64,000 bases of DNA from Winogradskya consettensis (GTDB lineage: Bacteria; Actinomycetota; Actinomycetes; Mycobacteriales; Micromonosporaceae). The notes beneath the pieces were generated by a model. The model did no database searches, was not told the DNA's origin, and was given only the letters and a program-made list of their open reading frames with translations. A program made the translations under genes and the position numbers. Location: the NCBI RefSeq assembly GCF_018332715.1, contig NZ_BOQP01000007.1, forward strand, positions 62,001 through 126,000. The letters run 5' to 3'. Of the stretch, positions 32,752 to 39,633 are shown piece by piece. Each line of letters starts with the position of its first letter. The stretch's first letter is position 1.

Positions 32752-33615
32752 ATGGCACAACGACTCGTCAGCGTCTGGCAACCGTTCTTCCTCGGCAGCG
32801 AGAGCACGGAGGCGGCCATCGAGGCCGCGAGCGAGCTGGAGCAGCTCGGATACTCGCGGATCTGGTTCTCGGCAGGGTTCGGGGAGAACGTCCCGGCGCG
32901 GTTCCGTGACCTCCTGGACGGCACCAGGACGATCGGGGTCGCACCCGGGATCGTGTCGATCTGGCACTCGTCACCCGCCGAGGTGGCGGCGTTCACCGCG
33001 GACGCGGAGCGCGCGCATCCGGGCCGGTTCCTGCTCGGGCTCGGGGCCAGTCACGCCGTGCTCGTCGAGCAGGACGGGACCGACTACCGCAAGCCGTACT
33101 CCAAGATGGTCGAATATCTCGACGGCCTCGACGCCGCCGCGCTAGCGCCGGAGCAGCGGATCCTTGCGGCCCTCGGCCCGAAGATGCTGACGCTCTCCCG
33201 CGACCGGGCGGCCGGTGCGCACCCGTATTTCACCACCCCCGAGCACACCGCCGAGGCCCGGACGGCGCTCGGACCCGACCGGCTGCTCGCGCCCGAGGTC
33301 GCCGTGGTCGTCGAGGCGGATCCTGCCGCCGCACGCGCGACCGCCCGGCAGTACACGACCGGGTATCTGTCCCTGCCGAACTACACCAACAACCTGCGCC
33401 GGTTCGGCTGGACCGACGAGGACTTCGCCGATGGTGGCAGTGACCGGCTCGTGGACGCGGTCATCCCCTGGGGCACGCCCGAGCAGGTCGCGGCCGGGAT
33501 CGAGAAGCACTACCGGGCCGGTGCGGACGAGGTGGCGATCCAGGTCCTCAACGGCGGCGACGCGAAGACGTTCCCCGCCGAGGCGTTCCGGGCCCTCGCG
33601 ACCATCCTGATCTGA
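32752..33615 (+). CDS. LLM-class F420-dependent oxidoreductase (TIGR03620-like)
   Basis: 287-aa TIM-barrel flavin/F420 oxidoreductase of the bacterial luciferase-like family. Characteristic segments are EAASELEQLGYSRIWFS, PGIVSIWHSSPAEVAAF, HPGRFLLGLGASHAVL, YRKPYSKMVEYLDGLDAA and WGTPEQVAAGIEKHYRAGAD. These fit the short Mycobacterium/actinomycete subfamily (about 285 aa) annotated as TIGR03620. The substrate is unknown. Its 3' end overlaps a convergent membrane-protein gene by 68 bp. Confidence 0.9.
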   Translation: MAQRLVSVWQPFFLGSESTEAAIEAASELEQLGYSRIWFSAGFGENVPARFRDLLDGTRTIGVAPGIVSIWHSSPAEVAAFTADAERAHPGRFLLGLGASHAVLVEQDGTDYRKPYSKMVEYLDGLDAAALAPEQRILAALGPKMLTLSRDRAAGAHPYFTTPEHTAEARTALGPDRLLAPEVAVVVEADPAAARATARQYTTGYLSLPNYTNNLRRFGWTDEDFADGGSDRLVDAVIPWGTPEQVAAGIEKHYRAGADEVAIQVLNGGDAKTFPAEAFRALATILI

Positions 33616-33916
33616 GTCCCGCGGCGGCGAAGCCGGTTTCGATGAGCGCGTCGGCCAGGGCTACCCGGCGCCAGCGGGGCGAGCCGAGCGCGAAGCCGAC
33701 GCAACTGCCGGCGTGGACCGTGTCGGCGAGCGCGCCGAGTCTCACGGTGGTGGGACCGGCGCTCAGCGCGGCCTGCGCCAGGTGGCGCAGGCCCAGCGCG
33801 CGGGCTACGGCGACGGCGGTTGCCGGGACAGGCCCGCCACCGCCGGCACGCAGGAGGTGCCCCGGGAGCGTCAGGAGAACAACTGCCCAGCCGGCCCGTA
33901 CCCATCGCTCTGCCAT
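33548..33916 (-). CDS. conserved small membrane protein
   Basis: 122-aa protein with two to three hydrophobic segments (WVRAGWAVVLLTLPGHLL, LRHLAQAALSAGPTTVRLG, VHAGSCVGFALGS) and a charged tail (RWRRVALADALIETGFAA). The pattern recalls a conserved actinobacterial family of unknown function. The C-terminal ~20 codons lie over the 3' end of the convergent LLM gene, so the last residues (SRGPGTPRRGTSSRR) may be an extension rather than conserved. The ATG start has no strong ribosome binding site. Confidence 0.55.
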   Translation of the reverse strand: MAERWVRAGWAVVLLTLPGHLLRAGGGGPVPATAVAVARALGLRHLAQAALSAGPTTVRLGALADTVHAGSCVGFALGSPRWRRVALADALIETGFAAAGLRSGWSRGPGTPRRGTSSRRRR

Positions 33917-33992
33917 GACCGCGAGGTACCCCGGAGGCAGCGCCTGACACGTCAGCGGTTGAGCGGGCCCGTCGCGAGGTAAACAGCGGGGC

Positions 33993-34862
33993 ATGACTGA
34001 CGTGACTGACCTGGCTCCCGACCGGCTCGAACTCGGCGAAGGCTCCCGGTGGGTGGCGGACCGGGTGGTCCTCGTGGACATCCCGGCCGGTCGCCTGCTG
34101 TCGGCGCCCGCGCCGACCGGGAAAAGCCAACCTCTCACCGAGCTGGCGAAGCTGCCCGTGCCGCTGGCCGCGGTCGCACCGATCGCCGGGCAACCCGGCG
34201 CGTGGCTGGCCGCCGCCGGAACGGGCTTCGCCGTGATCGACGAGAGGACGGGCGAGGCCAGCTGGCTCGCCGCCCCGCAGCCGGTGACCGACCGGCCGTG
34301 GCGGATGAACGACGCCGTCGCGGATCGGGCCGGCCGTTTCTGGGCCGGGAGCATGGCCTGTGACCAGAGCCCGCGCGGCGGTGCGCTCTACCGCCTCGAC
34401 CCGGACGGCAGCGTCCACACCGTCCTGCGAGACCTGACCATCGCCAACGGTCCCGCGTTCAGCCTCGACGGCCGGGTGATGTACCTGTCCGACACGCCGC
34501 TGGGCCACGTGGACCGCTTCGACGTCGACCGGGCGACGGGCGAGCTGAGCAACCGGCGCCCGTTCGCGCGGATCGACCCGGAGCACGGATCACCGGACGG
34601 CCTCACCGTCGACGCCGAGGACCACGTCTGGATGGCGCTGTTCGGCGGCGCGGCGATCCGCCGGTACCGGCCCGACGGCACCCTCGACCGCGTGGTGCCG
34701 GTGCCCGCCCGCCAGCCGACCAGCGTCTGCCTGGTCGGCGAGCACGTGGTGGTCACCAGCAGCCAGGAGGGGCTCACCGATCCCGGCCCCCACGACGGCG
34801 CGGTGCTGGTCCTGCACGAGGGCACCACCGGCGTCGAAGCCCTGCCGGCACGCGTTGACTAG
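33993..34862 (+). CDS. SMP-30/gluconolactonase-like beta-propeller hydrolase
   Basis: 289-aa six-bladed propeller enzyme. The metal-binding residues of the family can be placed: Glu in LELGEGSRW, Asn in TIANGPAFSLDG, Asp in SPDGLTVDAEDHVW, plus MNDAVADRAGRFWAGSM. Such enzymes hydrolyse sugar lactones or related esters using calcium or zinc; the exact substrate is not predictable. It is cytosolic, with no signal peptide. Its TAG stop shares a CTAG with the convergent flavoprotein gene. Confidence 0.92.
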   Translation: MTDVTDLAPDRLELGEGSRWVADRVVLVDIPAGRLLSAPAPTGKSQPLTELAKLPVPLAAVAPIAGQPGAWLAAAGTGFAVIDERTGEASWLAAPQPVTDRPWRMNDAVADRAGRFWAGSMACDQSPRGGALYRLDPDGSVHTVLRDLTIANGPAFSLDGRVMYLSDTPLGHVDRFDVDRATGELSNRRPFARIDPEHGSPDGLTVDAEDHVWMALFGGAAIRRYRPDGTLDRVVPVPARQPTSVCLVGEHVVVTSSQEGLTDPGPHDGAVLVLHEGTTGVEALPARVD

Positions 34863-35275
34863 GCGACGTGCCGGTTGGAGGAGACCAGTTGGTGCGGGTC
34901 GACGTCCGACTGGTCGAGGCCGAAGCTGATGATCTGACGGGGATGGATGCGGATGATCGGTACGCCCGCGTCGTACGCGGAGCCGGCCGGGCTCTCGATC
35001 GCCTCGGCCGTCCCGCGCACCTCCAGGCAGCGGACCCGCCACGGGTCCACGGACGGCAGGTCGTCGACGACGAACGCGACCTGACCCGTCGCGGCGACGT
35101 TGCGAAACTTACGGCTGGCAGTCAGGTTGTAGCCGGTGATGTCGATCGTGCCGGCGCCGGCGTCGTACCGGTAGCTGACCGGGCTGTTCTGCAGGGTGCC
35201 GTCCGGTCGCAGGGTGGCCAGCCGGCCCAGTCGCTGCCCGGCCAGGTATTCGATCTCGCTCTCGGTGAACGCCAT
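34859..35275 (-). CDS. PPOX-class F420-dependent oxidoreductase
   Basis: 138-aa split-barrel flavin/deazaflavin-binding protein. MAFTESEIEYLAGQRLGRLA and LRPDGTLQNSPVSYRYD are the standard opening, KFRNVAATGQVAFVVDD the core, and LEVRGTAEAI with RIHPRQIISFGLD the end. This matches the actinobacterial F420-dependent PPOX subfamily (TIGR03618-like/Rv1155-like). The physiological substrate is unknown. It lies tail to tail with the SMP-30 gene. Confidence 0.9.
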   Translation of the reverse strand: MAFTESEIEYLAGQRLGRLATLRPDGTLQNSPVSYRYDAGAGTIDITGYNLTASRKFRNVAATGQVAFVVDDLPSVDPWRVRCLEVRGTAEAIESPAGSAYDAGVPIIRIHPRQIISFGLDQSDVDPHQLVSSNRHVA

Positions 35276-35345
35276 GACCGGAAGTCTGCGACCTCAACCG
35301 CGGTTGAGCTCAAGCGAACCCGGCAAGCTGCCAGGACGTTCTGCG

Positions 35346-36326
35346 TCACGCCCGGTCCTCGGCGACGCGCAGCACGACCTTCCCCCGGGTGTGGCCCCGC
35401 TCGGCCTCGGCGTGGGCGGCGCCGGCCTCGGCGAGCGGCAGCACGTCGGCGACCTCGACCTTGATGGCGCCGTCGTTGATCAGCGTGGCGAGCCGGGCCA
35501 GCGCCGGGCCGTCGGGCTCGACGAGGATTCCCGTGACGCGGACCCCGGCGGCCTCGGCGGCGGCGGCCAGTTCCGGGGACACGCCGCCCGGTACGGAGAC
35601 CAGCAGGCCACCCGGGCGCAGTGTCTCGATCGAGCGGGTGCTGGTGGCGTCGTGCGCGTCGCCGACCAGGTCGAGGACCACGTCGACGCCGGCGACCTCC
35701 TTCTCGAAGCGACCGGCGGTGTAGTCGACGACCTCGTCCGCGCCGAGGTCGGTGAGCCACTGCTGGTTGCGGGGGCCGGCGAGCGCGATGACGTGGGCGC
35801 CGAGGTGCTTGGCGAGCTGGACCGCGAGGTGCCCCACGCCGCCGGCCGCCGCGGTGATCAGGACCCGCTGGCCGGGCTGCACGGCAGCGGTGTCGACGAG
35901 AGCCTGCCAGGCGGTCAGCCCGGCGAGCGGTACGGCGGCGGCCTGCTCGAACGTGGCCGTGGCGGGCTTACGGGTGAAGTGCCGCGACGGGGCGGTCACG
36001 TATTCGGCGTAGGCGCCGGCGGCGCGGGGGAACCAGGGCATCCCGTAGACCTCGTCGCCGGGGGCGAGGGTGGTCACGCCGAAGCCGACCTCCTCGACGA
36101 CGCCGGCGACGTCCCAGCCGAGGATGAAGGGCGGCTCGCCGAGCACCCCGGCCATGCCGGTGCCACCGCGGGTCTTCCAGTCGACGGGGTTGATGCCGGC
36201 GGCGTGCACCCGGACGAGGACCTCGGTGGGCAGCGGGGCGGGACGCGGGACGTTCTCGACGGTCAGGACCTCCGGGCCGCCGAAGGTGTGCTGGCGGACG
36301 GCTCTCATCGTGGTGTTGTCGCTCAT
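35346..36326 (-). CDS. NADP-dependent medium-chain dehydrogenase/quinone oxidoreductase
   Basis: 326-aa MDR-superfamily enzyme of the zinc-independent quinone-reductase type. The substrate domain includes VHAAGINPVDWKTRGG and GWDVAGVVEEVG, and the Rossmann loop is AAAGGVGHLAVQLAKHLGA. It lacks the catalytic zinc-ligand Cys/His set. Divergent from a GlxA-type AraC regulator that probably controls it, so it likely detoxifies an inducer such as an unsaturated carbonyl. Start is the ATG opening MSDNTTMRAV; an internal ATG (MRAVRQHTF) is an alternative. Confidence 0.92.
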   Translation of the reverse strand: MSDNTTMRAVRQHTFGGPEVLTVENVPRPAPLPTEVLVRVHAAGINPVDWKTRGGTGMAGVLGEPPFILGWDVAGVVEEVGFGVTTLAPGDEVYGMPWFPRAAGAYAEYVTAPSRHFTRKPATATFEQAAAVPLAGLTAWQALVDTAAVQPGQRVLITAAAGGVGHLAVQLAKHLGAHVIALAGPRNQQWLTDLGADEVVDYTAGRFEKEVAGVDVVLDLVGDAHDATSTRSIETLRPGGLLVSVPGGVSPELAAAAEAAGVRVTGILVEPDGPALARLATLINDGAIKVEVADVLPLAEAGAAHAEAERGHTRGKVVLRVAEDRA

Positions 36327-36397
36327 GGGATCAAGCTTCGACGTCGCGACGATCGGCCGACAGCGGCGCGAATGACATTGTGCGTAAGATTCGTGCC

Positions 36398-37393
36398 ATG
36401 TCTGATCGGGTCGGGCCTCATCGCGTCGCCGTACTGGCTCTGGACGGCGTCATGCCCTTCGATCTCGGCATCCCCGCGCGGGTGCTGGGAGAGGCGTTCG
36501 ACGCCGCGGGCGAGCCGCTCTACGACGTCGTCACCTGCTCGCTCGACGGCGGGCCGGTCGCCACCAACGCCGGGTTCTCGATCCAGGTGCACCACGACCG
36601 GCAGGCCCTGGCCGACGCGGACACCGTCGTGATCGCGACCCAGGAACCCCCCGCCGACATGCTCAGCTTCGGGGAGCCCGACGTCGCGACCAGCGAAGCG
36701 CTGCGTTCCCTGCGGCCCGGGACCCGCGTGGTGAGCACGTGCACGTCGGCGTTCGTCCTCGCCGGGGCCGGCCTGCTCGACGGGCTCGCCGCGACCACGC
36801 ACTGGGCGCTCAGCGACCGGTTCGCCGCGCTGTTCCCGGCTGTCGAGGTCCGCCCCGACGTGCTGTTCGTCGACGCCGGCCGGGTGCTGACCTCAGCGGG
36901 AGCGGCGGCCGGCATCGACCTGTTCCTGCACATCATCCGCACCGACCACGGCACGACGATCGCCAACGACGCCGCCCGCCGTTGCGTGGTCGCACCCTGG
37001 CGCGACGGGGGCCAGGCCCAGTTCATCGCCCACCCGACCCCACCCGAGTCCTCGTCGGGAACGGGCCCGACCAGGGCGTGGGCCCTGACCCGGCTGGACC
37101 TGCCCCTCACCCTGGCCGACCTGGCCGCCCACGCGGCGATGAGCAAGCGCACGTTCAGCCGCCGCTTCGTCGCCGAAACCGGCGTGTCGCCGCTGCAGTG
37201 GCTGATCGCCCAGCGCATCGACCGGGCGCGGTCGCTGCTGGAGAGCAGCGACCTGCCCGTCGAACGCATCGCCACGGAGGCCGGCTTCGGCAGCGCCACC
37301 CTGCTCCGCCAGCACATGCACGCGGTCCTGGGCGTGACGCCGCAGCACTACCGGCGTACGTTCCAGGCCCCCGCCGCGCTCACCGCGTCGTGA
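36398..37393 (+). CDS. GlxA-family AraC regulator (DJ-1/PfpI domain)
   Basis: 331-aa transcriptional regulator. Residues 1-~180 are a DJ-1/PfpI-like domain (VAVLALDGVMPFDLGIPARVLGEAF in two overlapping segments, TCTSAFVLAGAGLLDG with the nucleophile-elbow Cys). The C-terminal domain has two helix-turn-helix motifs (LADLAAHAAMSKRTFSRRF and VERIATEAGFGSATLLRQHM) ending in GVTPQHYRRTF. It is divergent from the MDR oxidoreductase, which it probably regulates. The gap holds CGAAT...ATTCG half-sites at 36372 and 36391. Start is the ATG opening MSDRVGPHRVAV. Confidence 0.93.
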   Translation: MSDRVGPHRVAVLALDGVMPFDLGIPARVLGEAFDAAGEPLYDVVTCSLDGGPVATNAGFSIQVHHDRQALADADTVVIATQEPPADMLSFGEPDVATSEALRSLRPGTRVVSTCTSAFVLAGAGLLDGLAATTHWALSDRFAALFPAVEVRPDVLFVDAGRVLTSAGAAAGIDLFLHIIRTDHGTTIANDAARRCVVAPWRDGGQAQFIAHPTPPESSSGTGPTRAWALTRLDLPLTLADLAAHAAMSKRTFSRRFVAETGVSPLQWLIAQRIDRARSLLESSDLPVERIATEAGFGSATLLRQHMHAVLGVTPQHYRRTFQAPAALTAS

Positions 37394-37948
37394 CGCTGCC
37401 GGCCGTCCAGCCGGACACCGCATCCACCAGCAGCGCGAGTGGATCCGCGCTGTCGAGACGCAGCACCGGGCAGGACAGACCGGCAAGCCATTCCTCCTGC
37501 TCGACGCGGCTACGCCCGGCGAAGTTCGCGTCGTCGTAACCGCGCGCCCAGTCGATGAACTCCGATGGGCGTTCTCCAGCTCGCCGCCGGCCGCGATGGC
37601 GGCGCCGTAACGCTCGCCTTCCCGCAGGGAGAGCCGCTCCATCCGCGTCTCCTGGTCCAGGGCGAGGAACACGACTCCGCTCAGCCGCTCCTCGAGCGGC
37701 CGGCCCCAGCCCATCATCGATCCGGAGAGCACCCAGGCCGGCCGGGGTACGAAGAGCGCTCGCATCAGCGCCAGACGTTCGCCGGCCGGCCGTTTCTCCA
37801 CGTACGGAGGCGTGGTCGGCAACCAGAAGTAATCGTCGACATCCGCGTGGGGAACCGCCCAGAGCGTGGCGAGTGCCCGTCCCAGGGTCGTCGTGCCCGC
37901 CCCGCTGGCACCGGTGACGAGCAGCCGACGCTCCGGTGTGTGTGACAT
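37380..37948 (-). pseudogene. P-loop kinase (adenylate-kinase-like) with a frameshift
   Basis: The N-terminal ~125 residues are a P-loop small kinase: Walker A is LLVTGASGAGTTTLGRALA, then HADVDDYFWLPTTPPYVEKR and WVLSGSMMGWGRPLEER. Near 37562 the frame breaks: the natural continuation (EFIDWARGYDDANFAGRSR, EQEEWLAGLSCPVLRLDS, ALLVDAVSGWTAGSVTTR) is in another frame, requiring one extra base. Combined length would be about 190 aa, normal for the family. A sequencing error cannot be excluded. The repaired stop at 37380 overlaps the convergent AraC gene's end by 14 bp. Confidence 0.75.
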
Positions 37949-37995
37949 CACTCCGGCATTATCGGCGTACGTTCCAGACCCCGCCACAGACCCGC

Positions 37996-38877
37996 TCACC
38001 CTGGGATGACAGGGGCCGCCGCGGTGGCGTTGAGCGCGACCACCACGGTTTTCTCCTCGTAGCGGAAATGAGCGTCGAGTTCGGCGATCAGCCGGTCGAG
38101 TTCGGCGAGCAGCTCACCCGGCGTGTCGCGGCCGGGATCGTAGGCGGTGAACAACAGTTGAATTTCGGTGTTCAGCCGCGCCACGACCCGGTGCTGCCCG
38201 GTCAGCTCGGCGAGCGCGGGGCCGAGCGCCGGAAACTGCTGCGCGAGCGCCGGGAACACCGCCATGTCCTCGCCCGTGTGGTGGCGGCTCAGCCCGCCGC
38301 AGAACGTCTGGCAGCGCTCGGCGAACCCGGTCTCCGGGGTCTGCCCCGCCGCGACCGTGGCGCGCAGCTCAGCCAGTTCCTTGCGAAACCAGTCGTGCAC
38401 CTCGACCAGCCAGTCACCCATCCCCTTGGCGCCCATCCCCTTGGCGCCCGGTGCGGCGTCGATGCGGTGGAGGACCACGACGGGGATGCGGCGGGTCGTG
38501 CGGGCCTGGTATTCGGCGTATCCGGGGGCGGCGTCGACCACCTTGGCGAACACGTCGTCGTACTCCTGGCCGCCGTCGAGAACGGCCGCCATCGCCTGGT
38601 ACATCTCGGTCCCGAACTCCACCGTGACCAGGGGATCGTGGCGCACGTTGTGGTACCAGCCGGGGTTCTTCGGCGCACCCATGGCCGACGCCACCACCAT
38701 GGCGCGGCCGTCGATCTCGAGGTAGCCCAGCGGCACCGTGCGGGCCTGGCCGGAGCGGGCGCCGGTGGTGGTCAGCAGGGCGAGCGCCGACCCTTCGAAC
38801 ATGCCGCCGACCTTGCCGCCGTTCTGGCGGAACTCGTCGATGATGCGGCGCTGGAATTCGTTGACGTCAAACGTCAT
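37996..38877 (-). CDS. Ddn-like F420 nitroreductase fused to hemerythrin domain
   Basis: 293-aa two-domain protein. Residues 1-~140 are a deazaflavin-dependent nitroreductase/quinone-reductase domain of the Ddn type (GSALALLTTTGARSGQARTV, PLGYLEIDGRAMVVASAMG, NPGWYHNVRHDP). Residues ~165-293 are a hemerythrin HHE helical bundle with iron-ligand candidates in VHDWFRKEL, RHHTGEDMAVFP, GQHRVVARLN and HFRYEEKTVV. A short GMGAKGMG repeat links the two. The start is the ATG preceded by GAAGAGGATGT; a longer upstream frame is not needed. The fusion suggests coupling of F420 redox chemistry to a diiron oxygen/NO sensor. Monocistronic. Confidence 0.9.
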   Translation of the reverse strand: MTFDVNEFQRRIIDEFRQNGGKVGGMFEGSALALLTTTGARSGQARTVPLGYLEIDGRAMVVASAMGAPKNPGWYHNVRHDPLVTVEFGTEMYQAMAAVLDGGQEYDDVFAKVVDAAPGYAEYQARTTRRIPVVVLHRIDAAPGAKGMGAKGMGDWLVEVHDWFRKELAELRATVAAGQTPETGFAERCQTFCGGLSRHHTGEDMAVFPALAQQFPALGPALAELTGQHRVVARLNTEIQLLFTAYDPGRDTPGELLAELDRLIAELDAHFRYEEKTVVVALNATAAAPVIPG

Positions 38878-39267
38878 ACATCCTCTTCCGGGTAGGAAGG
38901 AGGCGTGCTTCGGCCCAGGACCGACGTATGGAGAAACCCCGCATGCCACGCATGGTGCGGAGACGGCCGGAAGATCCAGGCCGATCCGGGCTGAGAAGCC
39001 ACTACCTCCATGCGTAGGCCCATACGGGGCTCGCCAAAAAATCTACCTGACCGAGGGAAGGTGCCACAACATCCACCGGTAGCCGGGTCAGTTGTGCTAC
39101 CGTCAACTCGTTGCAGTTTTGATTACCGTAGACGTTTTGAGCGCCTGATGGGTTATCTAAACCCTCCCGGGCGCTTTCGTTTGTCGTGTCGTTTCCGACG
39201 CGGGTTATCAACGCAGCGGCGATAGAGTCCGCACAGTGCGGTCTCCACAGCCTGCGAAGGAGCAGAC
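38878..39267. other. gene-free leader region of the cold-shock gene
   Basis: No gene is seen in these 390 bases. The region is less GC-rich and contains the nested hairpin at 39140-39175, a possible promoter (TAGAGT near 39226, weak upstream box) and GAAGGAG before the cold-shock ATG. A long structured region before csp genes is common. Confidence 0.55.
39140..39175 (+). ncRNA. nested hairpin in the cold-shock gene upstream region
   Basis: AGCGCC pairs with GGCGCT (39140-39145 with 39170-39175), enclosing a second hairpin GGGTT/AACCC (39150-39154 with 39160-39164). It is followed by TTCGTTT. It may be a terminator/attenuator or temperature-responsive leader element of the downstream gene; the transcript start is not known. 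Confidence 0.45.
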
Positions 39268-39471
39268 ATGACTACAGGCACCGTGAAGTGGTTCAACGCT
39301 GACAAGGGCTTCGGCTTCATCAGCCCCGACGACGGTGGCGCGGACGTCTTCGCCCACTTCTCTGCCATCTCGACGAGCGGCTACCGCAGCCTCGACGAGA
39401 ACCAGAAGGTGGAGTTCGACATCACGCAGGGCCAGAAGGGCCCGCAGGCGGAGAACATCCGTCCGCTCTGA
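39268..39471 (+). CDS. cold-shock protein (CspA family)
   Basis: 67-aa single-stranded RNA/DNA-binding chaperone. RNP1 is KGFGFISP and RNP2 is DVFAHFS, with the aromatic VKWFNADKG opening; all RNA-contacting aromatics are present. The length is typical. GAAGGAG precedes the ATG. It is followed by a strong terminator, so it is monocistronic. Regulation is probably through its structured upstream region. Confidence 0.97.
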   Translation: MTTGTVKWFNADKGFGFISPDDGGADVFAHFSAISTSGYRSLDENQKVEFDITQGQKGPQAENIRPL

Positions 39472-39487
39472 TCCATCGCAGTACCGC

Positions 39488-39525
39488 AACGGCGGCTCGA
39501 CTGTTCGCAGTCGGGTCGCCGTTTT
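39488..39525 (+). terminator. terminator after cold-shock gene
   Basis: AACGGCGGCTCGACTG pairs with CAGTCGGGTCGCCGTT (two imperfect pairs) around a TTCG tetraloop and runs into a TTTT tract, a standard intrinsic terminator 17 bases after the stop codon. Confidence 0.88.
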
Positions 39526-39583
39526 GGCGTGCCCGGCACATGATCCACCTGCGCTCGATCCGTTGACTTTTGTTACGCGCAGG

Positions 39584-39597
39584 TGACAGCGTTGTCA
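39584..39597. promoter_or_regulatory. LacI-type operator before GH31 gene
   Basis: TGACAGCGTTGTCA is an imperfect palindrome with the central CG of LacI-family sites. It lies 36 bp before the GH31 GTG, and a TTGACT hexamer sits upstream at 39563. It matches the site before the GH85 gene in 13 of 14 positions. Confidence 0.7.
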
Positions 39598-39633
39598 TCG
39601 AGAGATCTCTTTCTCTACGATGTGGAGCGTCAC

